Shown: positions 13,052-23,829 of the stretch, in pieces
Position numbering within the stretch: position 1 is the first letter of the stretch
Layout of the letters: the number at the start of each line of letters is the position of its first letter
Assembly: GCA_023078555.1 (NCBI GenBank)
Contig: CM041197.1
Coordinates: forward strand, 7,658,842-7,722,841
Direction of reading: 5' to 3'
Source of the DNA: Ulva prolifera
Lineage: Eukaryota > Chlorophyta > Ulvophyceae > Ulvales > Ulvaceae
DNA: 64,000 bases
Position numbers and translations under genes: made by a program
The notes under the pieces: model-generated
Told to the model about the DNA's origin: nothing
Databases searched by the model: none
What the model saw: the letters and a program-made list of their open reading frames with translations, nothing else

Positions 13052-16000
13052 CTAGTCCACGACGATGAACTCGATGTCTTCAAAGCCCATGCGCGCCTTG
13101 ACCACGGTGTACACCTCCACCTCAGGCACCTCGATGTACCGCCTCATGCCTTTCCCTGGGATCTCGATTTCCGTCTCTTTGCCACGCAGCGCGGGGGGTA
13201 CCTTCTGCGATGGCCCCGCCGCCGTGTCCTTCGGTGCCGCAGCCGCCGCCTTGGGCGCTGCCGCAGCCTCCTGCGGCGCGGCGGCGGCCGGCGGAGGTGC
13301 GCTCAGGTTGCCAGCGGCCGCGCCAACGGCCGCCCCAGCGAGGGCCGCCCCCGCAGGGGCCTTGTCCTTCGCGGGCATGCCTGCACTGCCAGAGGGCGCT
13401 GAGGGTGGAAGGGTGGTGGTGGGGGGAGGGGGGCTGGTTGGGGGCTTCGTGGATGGCGCCGAAGATGAGCTAGACGCTGAGGAGCCAGAGCTACCGCTGG
13501 ATGCTGAGCTGGCGCTGGACGCTGAGCTGGCGCCGCTGTTGCTGGACTGCTGGGAGGAGGCGCTGGATATGCTACTGGCTGCGCTTTCGTTGCGAGGAAT
13601 GGACTGAGACTGAGCATTGTTGCTGGGGGGGTTCGCGGGGGGATTATTGGAGGGGGTACTAGTGCCGGGGGCGCTGGCTTTCGAAGGCTCCGGCGCAGAT
13701 GCCTTGGCTGGCTCCGCTGGAGTCGCCTTGACGGGCTCCGATGTAGACGCCTTGGCAGGCTGTGCCGAATTCGACTTAGCAGGCTCTGCTGTAGACGCCT
13801 TGGCAGGCTCCGCTTTGGGAGGCTCCACTGTGGAGGCCTTTGTGGCTACGGGTGGCGCACTGCTAGAGGCTGGCTTGGAGGCATCGGTGCTGGATTGGGC
13901 GGGCGCACCAGGGGGAGCCGCGCTGGGCTTTGCTGGGGGAGGCTGGGAGTCTGCACTAGGGGTGGGGGTAGGGGGGGGAGTAGCCGGCGCAGTGGCCGCG
14001 CTGCTGGAAGAGATCGCACCCTGAGCCTGCGGCGGGCTGCTCTGCGCCGGCGCGCCCTTGCCGGGCCCCTCCTTGGCCAGCTCAGCCTTGGGGCCCGTGA
14101 CCTTGGGCACCTGTGGGGGGAGGGTGGCTGTGGGGTCGGGCTTTTTGATCGGCGGCGCGTCGCGCTCTGCCGCCTGTGCGAGGTCAAACGCCTTGGCGTA
14201 TTTCTCATGCAAGTCGGCGCTGCCACCGCGTGCTCCCGTGCCGGCCTTCCCGGCGTCACTGGCGGCTGTGGCGGCCGATGCTGCAGGTACCTGTGCGGAC
14301 GCTTCGGCCGCTGGCGCGGCGGTGGCCGCCGGCGCCCGTGCTGACACACCCCCACCCCCTGACCCCGGGGGCCCCCCACTGATACCACCACCGCCTCCAC
14401 CACCACTTCCGCCGCCACTGCCACCGCTGCCTGGAGGGGATGAACCCCCAGCTGCAGCTGGAACCTTCTGGCTGCTTTCATCGCTGTCTTTCTTGTTCTC
14501 CTCCTTTGGCTTCTCGGCCTTGACGACATTCTTGCTGTCGCTCTTAGGCTCCTCCTTCTTGCCCTCTGCGTTCTTCTTCTCATCTTTCGCATCTACCCGG
14601 GCCTCCTCCTTCCTGGCCTCCTTCTTCTCCTCCTTGCTGCTGGAAACAGCCTTGTCCTCCTTCTTCTCTTCCTTTTTCGGCTCGTCCTTTTTCCCTTCCT
14701 CCTTCTTAACCCCCTCCTTGCTGCCAGTCACAGCTTTGTCCTCCTTCTTCGGCTCATCTTTCTTTGCCTCCTCCTTCTCGTCTTTGCTGCCGGTCGCAGC
14801 CTTGTCCTCCTTCTTCTCTTCCTTTTTCGTCTCGTCCTTCTTTCCCTCCTCCTTCTTCACCCCCTCCTTGCTACCAGTCACAGCTTTGTCCCCCTTCTTC
14901 TCCTCCTTCTTCTCCTCCTTCTTCGTTTCATCCTTCTTTCCCTCATCCTTTTTTAACCCCTCTTTGCTGCCAGTCACAGTCTTGTCCTCCTTTTTCTCCT
15001 CCTTCTTGTCCTCCTTCTTCTTCTCCTCCAGGACACCAGTCACCTTCTTCTCCTCCTTCGTTTCACTCTTCACATCATCCTTCTTCTTTTCATCTACTAC
15101 ACCACTCACACCCTTTTCCTCCCTTTTCTCCTCCTTCTTTTCACCCTTCACATCGTCCTTTTTGTTCTCTTCCTTGGCACCAGCCACACCCTTGTCCTCC
15201 TTCTTCTCCTCCTTTTTCTCAGCCTTCTCCTTCTCCTTTACCTCCTCCTTCACCACACCCTTCACCCCGTCCTTCCCGCCCTCCTCCTTGCCACCGGGCG
15301 CCGCCCTCTTCTCCAGCGGCAGCACCATCTCTTGCCCAGGGGCCTGCTGCAGTGACGGCGGCGCCACCAACGGCGCTGCCGCCCCAGGTGGCGGGGCCAC
15401 CAACGCGGCCGTCGCCGCGGCCGCCGCGGCCACCGCAGCCGCCGACGCAACCCCGCCGTCCTTGCTCTTCCCTTCCGCCGTGCCCATCGCCGCAGCTGCC
15501 CCTCCGCCGTCGTCACGCTTCGCCTCCCCCTTCACCTCCAGCTTCTCCTCGGCCTTCGGAGCCGCGGCCTTGTCCCCTCCAGACTTGGCCTGCCCACCCA
15601 CCTTGCCGGCGGCGGCCTTCTCCTCCTGCAGCGCCTGCTCGAGAGCCTTGCCAGACAACAGGCGGCCGAGCTTGTCAGATGCTTCGGACACGGACCGCGA
15701 GATCTTGCCGCTCGTCTCGCGCGTCCAAGACGCCGACCGCTGCGCCGCCTCCACGGCCGCGCCCGCGACCTGTTCGCCCTCGCTGCCCCCGGCCGCCACG
15801 GCCGCCGCGAGCTCGCCAGGCGCGTCAAACGCGCTCTGCCCGAGCGACGCAAACGTGTTGGCCGTGCCCGCGCCGAGCTGCTTGCCGGCGTCGGCGAACT
15901 GCGACGGCAGCGAGCGCTCGCCGGCTCGCGCCGCGGCGCGCTTCGCGGCCGCCTCGACAGCGATCGGCGGCGCGTTGGCGGTCTTGGCAAACTCGCGCAG

Positions 16001-19000
16001 CCCGAAGAAGGAGACCTCGGAGTAGATGATGCCGAGCGACACGACGAGCGCGCCCATGATCGCGACCCTGCATGGCGCAGGCAGATCAATACTGCAGTGC
16101 ACTGGCGGCCGGCCGGCCGGGCCCCCGCACATGATGCCACTGGGCAGCCGGGCATTGAATGCAGATTCACCACGACTCGACTGCAACCAGAACCAGTGCC
16201 TCGTTCCAACAAAGCCACGCTGAGTCCGCTGTGGTCGTTGGGGATGACGGCTGGACTCGCCCGAGCTCCAGAACAACACATAACAGATGCGCACAGAAGC
16301 CTCACGGAGAGCTACGTCTGCATATGGCATGAGGCAGTTCAACAGTCCATGGAGATCTGCACGCATGGGGGCAAGCAGCAGCTACAGGAAAGAAAGCCGC
16401 GGCCGGGGCGCACATCACGTTGCCCTCAAACTCTTTGCCACTGTCCCACTTGCTGCTGTCCACCTCCGCCACCACCTTCTCCTTCCCACCCTTCTCGGCC
16501 TTGGCCGCCGCCGGCCTCAGGCCCGGCAGCGCGCCCAGCCCCGCAAGCAGCTTCGGAGGGCCGCCCCCGGACGCCTTCGGAGAGGCCGCTTTCGGAGACC
16601 CAAAGCCCTTCTTATCGCCGGCGTCTTTCGCCACGGCTGAAGCCGCCACCGCTGGCTTGCCGCGAGAGCCCTTCTTCGCGGCCTTGGCCTTCTTGCGCTT
16701 GCGCTCCTTCTCCGCCGCGAGGGCCTCCGCACGCCGCAGCCGATCCTCCTCCGCCTTGCGCGCAGCCTCCGCCCGCGCCGCCTTGGCCGCCGCGGCCTTC
16801 TCACGTGCCTCTGCAAGCGCCGCCTCGCGGCGCGCCGCCTGCGCCTTGGCCGCCGCAGCCTCCGCCTCCGCGCGCGCCGAGGCCGCCATTTTCTCCTCCT
16901 CCGCACGCGCCGCTGCGGCCTTCCGCGTCGCCTCCTCCTCCCTCTCCCGTGCCTGAGCGGCCGCGCGCGCCTTGTCCGCCGCCACGCGCGCCGCCTCCTC
17001 CTCGCGCTGCCGCTTCTCGGCCTCCTCCGTCGCGGCCGCCGCGCGCTCCGCCATCGCCCGCTTCTCTGCCGCAATGCGCTCCTTCGCCACCCGCTCCTCC
17101 TCCTCGCGAGCGCGGATCTTGGCCTCCGCAGCCTCCACCTCGCGCCGCTTCGCGGCCACCTTCTCCGCAAGAGCCACCACCTCCGCGGCGTCGCTGCGCC
17201 GCCGCTCGTCGCTGCGTGGCACCCCCGTTGCATCGCTGCGCCGGCGGTCCTGCTGCCGCCGCATCTTGGCGTTCTGCGATGCGCGCCGCGCGGCCGCCTG
17301 CTGCGCGACGAGCCGCCGCCGTGCCTCCTCCGGGTCCTCACGCCCCCTGTCGTCAACACGCTCGTCGGCCCGCTCGAAGCGCTCCTCCTCCTCCTCGGAC
17401 GAGGGGTCCTTTGTCGGCATGCCGCCCTCCTTGACCTCCGCGGCAGCGCGGCGCCCGCGCGACGCCTCGGCGAGCCGCCGCCGGTCGGCGCCGGAGGCGC
17501 CCTTCACAGCCGCGGCCGCGGCTGCGGCTGCCGCCGCGGCCGTCGACGTGACGGCCTCGCGGCTGCGCGTGAGGCTCGCCTGCGCGCTCGCGATCGCCGC
17601 GCGCAGCCCCGCGCCGTCGCCCCGGCGCTCCTCCTCCTCGTCATCGCTGTCGCCCTCGAGCGACGTGCGCAGGACGTCGACGCTCTCGCGCATCGCGGCT
17701 CCGACGGCCGCGCCGCGCGCGCCCGAGGCGCGCCCGAGGCGGGACGAGCCGCTCTGCGCAAGCGCGGAGTCGGGGGGCACGTCGGCGACGTCGGAGAGCA
17801 CGCGGCGCATCTCGTCGAGCGCGTCCTCCTGGATCGAGGCCTCGTCGTCGCTGTCGGTGAAGGCAACGGGCGGTACGTCGGCGGGGGTGGAGAGGCAAAG
17901 GCGCAGCCGCGGGTTCGCGATGCCGACGCGCACGTCGACGACGTTGTTCGGGCCGTCCTGCACACGCGCACGCCGACCGTCAACACTCTGTCATCACCGC
18001 CGCACGCGATCGCCGCACGGCAGCGTGTCGACAATTCCACGTCCATGAAGCAGCGTTTGGGTGCAGATGGTTCGCGCAACGGCCGGAATGAGGCTCTACC
18101 CGCGTCCTCGGTTGATGGTGCCGGACACAACCGTGGGCAGTGGTCTTGTTGCGGTGCGGGTCGTGCGCACGGACCCTGCGGCACTGCCTGCCTCTTCACC
18201 TCGATCCTTGTATAACGAAATCAAAGCACCGCCGGCGCGATTGCGCTGCGGTGAGCAACCAGCACGCAGCGCGGCGCAACACACCTGCCACACGGGGTTG
18301 CTCCCGTCCTTGTCGACCTCGACGAGCTTCATCTCGACCGTGTCGGCCGCCGGCAGGCGCACGGTGACGCTGCTGCCGACGTCGTCCTGGCCGCGGCGGC
18401 CGAGCACGCCGCCGACGAGCGGCCGCATCACCGGCGCCGCGTCGAGCTCCCAGCCGCCGAGCGCCGCGCAGCTGCCGACGACGCGCACCTGCCGGCCCGG
18501 CGGCGGCGCGGCGGCGCAGAGCTCGACCTCGTACACGCCGGCGTCGATGGCGTTGGCGGTGGCGGCAGCGATGTGCGCTGCGTCGAGCACCGCCGCGGCG
18601 TCCGCCTGCAAGGCCTGTGTCCGATCAAAACATCTACTGTGGAGTGATAGCGGTGTCGCAGGTTGCTGCAGGTACGCGCAGCTGCCCAACAACGTGCGAA
18701 TCCTGGCGCCAGATCAGATTTGGCGCATGCGCGTCAATCGTGCGTTGGCCCATGCACGTATCACATCGCGGCTCGAGAACAAGCGGTTTTGGCAAACGAC
18801 AGCTGCAGCGCTCGCCCAAGCGACACCACACCACAAGTGCAGCACTTGGCAAGCAGAATGTGCGGTGGTGCCGACACACATCCGCCGGTGGCCATGGGAG
18901 ACTCGCGCAGCGGCAGCGCCAGAACAACCCAGCCCGCCCAGGGATGAGCTGCCCGCTGAGGCATCAGCTCCGCCCCAGCACACCCAGTCAGCACCGCCCC

Positions 19001-20032
19001 ACCCGAGCACCGTGCCATACCAACGCCCAAGCCCAGAGCACAGGCTGAACACACACGCATGCATGCGCCGCGGGCGGCCGGCGGCGCGCACCTGCAGCTC
19101 CTCAGGGGTCGACTGCTCGACGGCCTCGCCCTCGCCAAACGCGAGGCTCACGCGCATCGCGCCGCCCGCGGCGCCGGTCGTGATGACGCGGTTCGGGCCG
19201 TCCTCCCAGAGGAAGTCCTCCGGGCCGGCGAGCTGGCCGTCGCCGCGCACGCGCACGACCTTGAACGTCGCGGTCGTGTCGGGGGGCAGGCAGCGCAGGC
19301 GGCGGAAGGCGCGGTCGCGGGCGTACAGCAGCGTCGGCGCCGCCGCGACGTTCCACGCGCCGAGCTCCGGGAGGTCGCCGACGATCTTGAGGTCGTCAAA
19401 CGGCGGCACCTGCAGCCACGGGGAGGGGCTTGCCGCACGCACACCTCGAGTGTGATGCAGGGGGGGGGCTCTCAAAGACAACGCAAGCAATGGGCAATAA
19501 GTGGGAAGGGATCACAGCCGCTGACAATGCTGTACTGGACAGGCGGATGGGTCGCAGGCGCGACCGCATGTGCGGTGGCAGTGCTGAGCTGCTGCAGTGT
19601 GGGACCGGGCCACCCCCCTCGAGCAACGGCATGCGTGTGGTGGGTGGACGCGGGTAGCGCTGGACGCCTCCAGCCGTGGGCAGTGGATGTGCGAAGGGGT
19701 GATCAGCAGATCGGAATCTCTCGCCTGAGGAACTGTGTGTACATTCATGCATGCGCCGTAGGAGGTAAGGTGGCAGGTACGAGGGGGGGCACAGAGAAAT
19801 CGCCGGTGGTGGGGGCAGCCTGTGCGCTCTCAGCCGGGCTGGCGTGGGCGGCAGGAGGCACCCACGGGGCTGGCACGCTCTGCAGGCTGCCTGGAGCTCC
19901 AAGACTGGCCCCCCCAACATCAAATTGGGGCCGAGGGCCCAGGGACGAGTTCAAGCAAAGAGTGGGGATCAGTAGATTCAGCAGGCTGCCCACACACGCA
20001 GCATTCGCGGATTCATGAATCATCTGCGTCAT
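13052..20032 (-). CDS. Tandem CBM20 starch-binding, coiled-coil, single-TM, Lys/Glu-repeat protein
   Basis: Minus-strand exons: 20032-19781 (start exon, tentative), 19409-19092, 18614-18285, 17957-16414, 16067-13052 (TAG). Phases match throughout, giving about 1819 residues. Exon 2 encodes CBM20 number 1 (DLKIVGDLPELGAWN and WEDGPNRV). Exons 3-4 encode CBM20 number 2 (VVGSCAALGGWELD and VWQ-DGPNNVV). Both keep the starch-contacting Trp positions. Exon 4 continues with an acidic Ser/Asp stretch and a long Ala/Glu/Arg/Lys coiled coil (about 17400-16690). A membrane helix spans the last junction (VMVAIMGALVVSLGIIY). Exon 5 adds an Ala-rich amphipathic stretch, Lys/Glu repeats (about 15260-14480), Gly, Pro and Ser-rich spacers, and a compact C-terminus ending MGFEDIEFIVVD. 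Inference: one end binds starch or another glucan and the protein is anchored in a membrane. The exon 3 acceptor could also be used at 18605. The first exon and plastid targeting are unproven. Confidence 0.78.
14480..15260 (-). repeat. Protein-coding tandem Lys/Glu repeats
   Basis: Inside the last exon of the CBM20 gene, units of roughly 30-45 codons recur. They alternate a VTGSKEG- or VSG-like seed with KKEEGKKDE and KKEEKKED blocks. At least six seeds are visible. Aromatic residues are essentially absent, so this looks like an extended charged spacer. Copies differ in length and sequence, which suggests slippage or unequal exchange. Confidence 0.85.
18177..18214 (-). repeat. Dispersed 40-bp repeat (R2), copy 1
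   Basis: Minus strand reads TATACAAGGATCGAGG, then AGGCAGGCAGTGCCGCAG. It matches the R2 consensus of a TACAAGGAC block followed by a GGCAGGTAGCACCGCG-like block. It lies in the intron between CBM20-gene exons 3 and 4 and is one of the more diverged copies. Confidence 0.5.
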
Positions 20033-22674
20033 ATCGATCGTCTATGCTGTAGCAGTGACGCTAGGCTGTCCATCCCACTCCATCCGCCTTGCTGTCGTGG
20101 ATTGAGTTTGGCTGTGCCAAAGAAAAGGATCTGTGTTGAGACAGGTCATTTACAATTTGTTCAGATTTAGAGTTGGGCCTGCCGAATTCTTCAGCATGCT
20201 TTCAAATGTCTCGCTACTCCATAGTTTCCGCTTAAGAGATAGGTGCAGTGTGGGCAAGTTGCAGATCAAGTACGAAGCAGTCATGACGAGGCATCATGCC
20301 AGCACGCTCTACAATCTGATTATGCATAACTGCTTTCTGGACCCGTGCCAGTTGCAAGAGATGTGAAGATGCGATAAAAATCGCGAAGCAGAGGAGCCAC
20401 GACTCGGATAAGGGACAGGAACACGACGAATGCCAACGTACGCCGTGGTGCTCCGACACGATCGTCAGAACATAGTGCAAGATACTTTCCGCGTCTCCAA
20501 TGAATTTACAGTCGATTCGATTCTCATCAAGGACAAAAAATTTGCTGCGATTGCAGGTTCGGTGTGCACACCAGTTGCCTTCCATCATTCAGCCCACAGT
20601 TGGAGCGATACCAACGGCCGATACAAATATTCGTATAAGCACGAGTCAAGTACGCTCTACGTTGTTGTTGCTTCTCATGGAACTGGAACAATACGCAGCG
20701 CTGCGCAAAAAGCACTGCCGAGCGCATTGACACGCAGACAACGAGTCGTGCATGTTGTGCACTTTTCTACATCGTCAGTCCTCCAATAATTTGTAAATTG
20801 AACATGCCGTCTACAAATTCGTCAGCGTGCGAAGCAGGAGGCATCTCAGCACAGCAAAGCTACTTCGTCCGTGTCATAGTCGCAGAGGTCAGCCGCTGAG
20901 GCAGCGCTATTGATGCATTTTAGCCTAGAACATACGAGTGGCAGAACGCACGTCACCAGTCACTGAGAAAGAAATTGTGCATCCCGTGCGAGAGTCCAGT
21001 CCAGTCCTGTCGCCCACCTCTCGTGTGGGCGCACTGACAGCAGCCAGCTTACCGCACTCCTTACGAGATTTACCAGGGCCCACATTGATATTCTTCTTCG
21101 CGGGATGTGTAGTTCGTGTACGCCTTTGCTGACGTGCGGGCCCTGTCACGCCAGACGGTCTGCCCGTGCTGTTGGAGCTCGCATGCGCGTGCATTTGCAG
21201 AAGCGCCTGTCAGCCACGCACAATGATTCAATTATATGCAATCACTAATGCTGTTTGGAGGTATTCAATGAGGGCGCGCTCTATGTAGGTCCCAACATGT
21301 GTATGTAGCTGGCGTACAACGCGTGCGCAATACAAGCAGTCCTCGCAACAGCAAGCCAGCGTATGTACCGGCAGCGTGACTGGCCACTTATGTTGTACTC
21401 TCTCTGTGTGGATGTTGCCTTTCAACGACGTACACGTGATGTGTCGTGGGCAAACCGCGCACGGGATCGTGTTGGCCCAGCGAATCCTGTACAGCAGTCA
21501 TGCATGCATCCCATCGGCAGCGCCGACCTCGATGCAGCGTTATCTCGACCCTCGCAAGGCAGCCCGCACGGCCCAGGTCCACGTCGCAAACACCTGCACG
21601 ACTGCGTACATCTTTCCACCTTTGTCACTGAAGCAGTCGGCGTGATCACCAATGCTGCAACGTCACTTCCTCGATCGGCAGCGTCGTTTCATGCCTGCTG
21701 AGGGCTTTCAACACCCGGCGAATATCACAGCCTTCTCGTCCCCGCAGCTAGTGTGAGCGGACATTCGCAAATCGTGTAGCTGAAACATCATATATCTATA
21801 CTTATCCCTACTTTTGTTGCCCGCCAGTTTGACGGATCGGCCATCAATTCCAAGTCTGTGCTGGCAGCAGAAGCGGACGCAACTGCCAGTTCTATACCAA
21901 CGGCCATCGCTGGTCTTCGCTCCAGGTGCGGACAAAGCCGCCTGCCACTTGAAACTGCGTATCCACATACCAATTCTGGCTTCAACTCGCTGCATTTGGC
22001 TCCTGCGTCAACCGCTCCAAGCCGAACTGAGTACTTGCGGGGCTCTCCCGGCGAGCACTGCACGCCCAACCGCCATGTCAACCTTTCCAAGCTGTAAACA
22101 AAGCAAACCCTCCTCCATAGCTGTTGCCTTATGGTCTGAGAAGCGTAGCTCCGAAGTCCGGGCCTGTGCACGCCCGGCAGGTGTCACTCGGCCCGACGTC
22201 ACAGAACAGTGACTGCGGATGAGTAAGTTGCTCGTCCGAACTTGCAGAGAGGGAACTTAGGTAGTATGTGCGCTGGGTAGGCGGCTGTCTGTGATTCACT
22301 GTGCAAACGCGCCCTCGATCCAGTCATCCCGGCCCACGCTGTCGGCAGTTGGCAGAGACCATAACAGCCTGCACAATGCCGCAGAACAGCCATCTTAACT
22401 CCTGCACACCTGCATTTAGCAACATTGTGGTCATATTGTATCGATTTATCTCGACCTTGACGCGAAAGCTGCGTGCACCACGCCTAGTCTGGCACACGCA
22501 GTGGCACGGCCATCGAGCGAACGCGAAGCTTGGCCACAACACCACAACATCTTACGTTTGCATAAGCTCACGGCCTTCGTGTCTATAAGCCTCGTTCTGT
22601 GATCCTCGTCGTCACCTCATGCAGACATACCCGATGCCCTCATGCAGGACCTGCCTTCGAGGCACCTCAACACC
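20033..22674. other. Intergenic region between divergent genes
   Basis: Mid-GC DNA with normal CpG content between the starts of the CBM20 gene (-) and the Gly/His/Tyr-rich gene (+). A 119-codon + frame at 20430-20789 is open, but an equally long frame overlaps it on the other strand and neither resembles a known family. I could not support a gene here. Confidence 0.5.
22584..22589 (+). promoter_or_regulatory. Candidate TATA box
   Basis: TATAAG in the context GTCTATAAGCC, about 90 bases upstream of the ATG at 22675. The spacing suits a short 5' UTR. There is no independent evidence for the transcription start. Confidence 0.35.
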
Positions 22675-23511
22675 ATGGCTTCCCCAGCACTGGCCCCTCA
22701 GCCCGCGGTGACGGCATCTGCCTACCCTCCGATCGACTTCGCCACCGGTCAGCCAGCCGCGCCACTGTCCAGTGCCGCCGTGCCCCCGACTCCAGACCCG
22801 CCCTCCGACCCCACACCCGCAGTCCCAGTCGAGAGCACTCCTCTGGCAGAGCCCCCCGCCTCGCTGGCAGGCCGCGCCGACAACGACCCCGCAAACCTGC
22901 ACACCCTGCCGTCCATCCTCGCGTCGCCCACGGCCGATTCGTTCCTTGACGCCGACGGCACCGCGACCGCCGCAAAATCGCCAGGCGGCACAGCCGGCAA
23001 AGCGATGAAGCCTCCACCGGGGTACCCCGGGGCTGCCGAGAACGGCGCGGGGGCAGAGAAGGGCGAGGAGGGGTGGGAGTCAGGCAGCGACGCCGAGGCG
23101 GGGGACGGCACGCGGGGGGACCTGTCGCGCGGCGGCGGAGGATTCTTCTCGCGTCTGAAGCGCTTCTTCAAGAAGGAGCTCGTACGCTGCGTGTGCGGCA
23201 ACATGGGCCGGCCGCACCACGGCGGCTACGGCCGCCCTGGCCGCTACAGACCCCGCCCCCACGGCCACCACGGCGGCTACGGCCATCATGGCCACCACGG
23301 CCGCCCCGGCCGCCACGGCCGACATGGCCGCCCCCGCCCGCACGGCCACCACAACGGCGGCTACGGCCACAACGGTGGCTACGGCGGCGGCTATGGCGGC
23401 CACGGCGGCGGCTACGGCCCCCAGGGCGGCTACGGCCCCCCAGGCCAGGGCCCGACAGCGTACAGCCTGCCAGGGTACCGAAGCACGCCGCCGCCCGGAT
23501 ATCCCGCGTAA
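22675..23511 (+). CDS. Pro/Ala-rich N-terminus with Gly/His/Tyr-rich tail, single exon
   Basis: 278 residues. ATG at 22675 is chosen for its strong initiation context (CACCATGG); an in-frame upstream frame reaches 22642. Residues 1-120 are Pro/Ala/Thr-rich and probably disordered. An acidic stretch (about 125-150) is followed at 157-169 by FFSRLKRFFKKEL, a basic amphipathic segment that could bind a membrane or nucleic acid. Residues 177-278 are almost only Gly, His, Tyr, Arg and Pro in GGYG, GHHG and GRHG repeats, ending PPPGYPA. There is no signal peptide or obvious folded domain. PPGYPG-type motifs recall the plant XYPPX glycine-rich proteins, a composition-level similarity only. The His content could bind metal ions and the Tyr/Arg/Gly content could favour condensate formation; both are inference. 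The codons are extremely GC-rich. Confidence 0.7.
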   Translation: MASPALAPQPAVTASAYPPIDFATGQPAAPLSSAAVPPTPDPPSDPTPAVPVESTPLAEPPASLAGRADNDPANLHTLPSILASPTADSFLDADGTATAAKSPGGTAGKAMKPPPGYPGAAENGAGAEKGEEGWESGSDAEAGDGTRGDLSRGGGGFFSRLKRFFKKELVRCVCGNMGRPHHGGYGRPGRYRPRPHGHHGGYGHHGHHGRPGRHGRHGRPRPHGHHNGGYGHNGGYGGGYGGHGGGYGPQGGYGPPGQGPTAYSLPGYRSTPPPGYPA

Positions 23512-23805
23512 GAGGACCATCATGGCGCGCCTACGCCACGTCACTCCCACTGTGCCCTGAGGACGGCAGGGCGCCGCTCGCGTCCCAAGGCATGCATGTG
23601 CCTCGCGCACGCGGTCCCGTTCAGAATGCTTCGGCCGGTGCCGTAGGGGGCGGGGCGATGAGCTCCTGGGCTGTGCCGGTTGGGCCGTGGCTCGCTGTGC
23701 GTCTGCACATGCATGGCCTGCCGCGCTGCGCAGAAGAGCTTGCATGCATGGCGGCAGGCGCGTGAGCGCTGTCCCATGTCTCAGCCTCGCGGCGCCGCGG
23801 ATGGT

Positions 23806-23829
23806 GGGGGGGGGGGGGGGGGGGGGGGG
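23806..23829 (+). repeat. Poly-G run (24 G)
   Basis: Uninterrupted homopolymer about 295 bases past the stop of the Gly/His/Tyr-rich gene. It could form G-quadruplex structures. The exact length may be unreliable in assembled sequence. Confidence 0.85.

Noticed and set aside
11752-13068. 438-codon + frame downstream of the VPS10 gene
   Set aside because: Composition is Pro/His/Thr-rich simple sequence with CAGCACC repeats. It overlaps the 3' end of the CBM20 gene on the other strand and shows no domain or splice support.
14058-16025. 655-codon + frame rich in SSFFSS repeats
   Set aside because: It is the antisense shadow of the Lys/Glu-repeat exon (AAG/GAG codons read backwards as CTT/CTC). 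The minus strand carries the phase-matched gene.
20430-20789. 119-codon + frame as a gene
   Set aside because: An equally long minus-strand frame overlaps it, with no domain, no GC-rich codon bias like neighbouring genes and no splice context.
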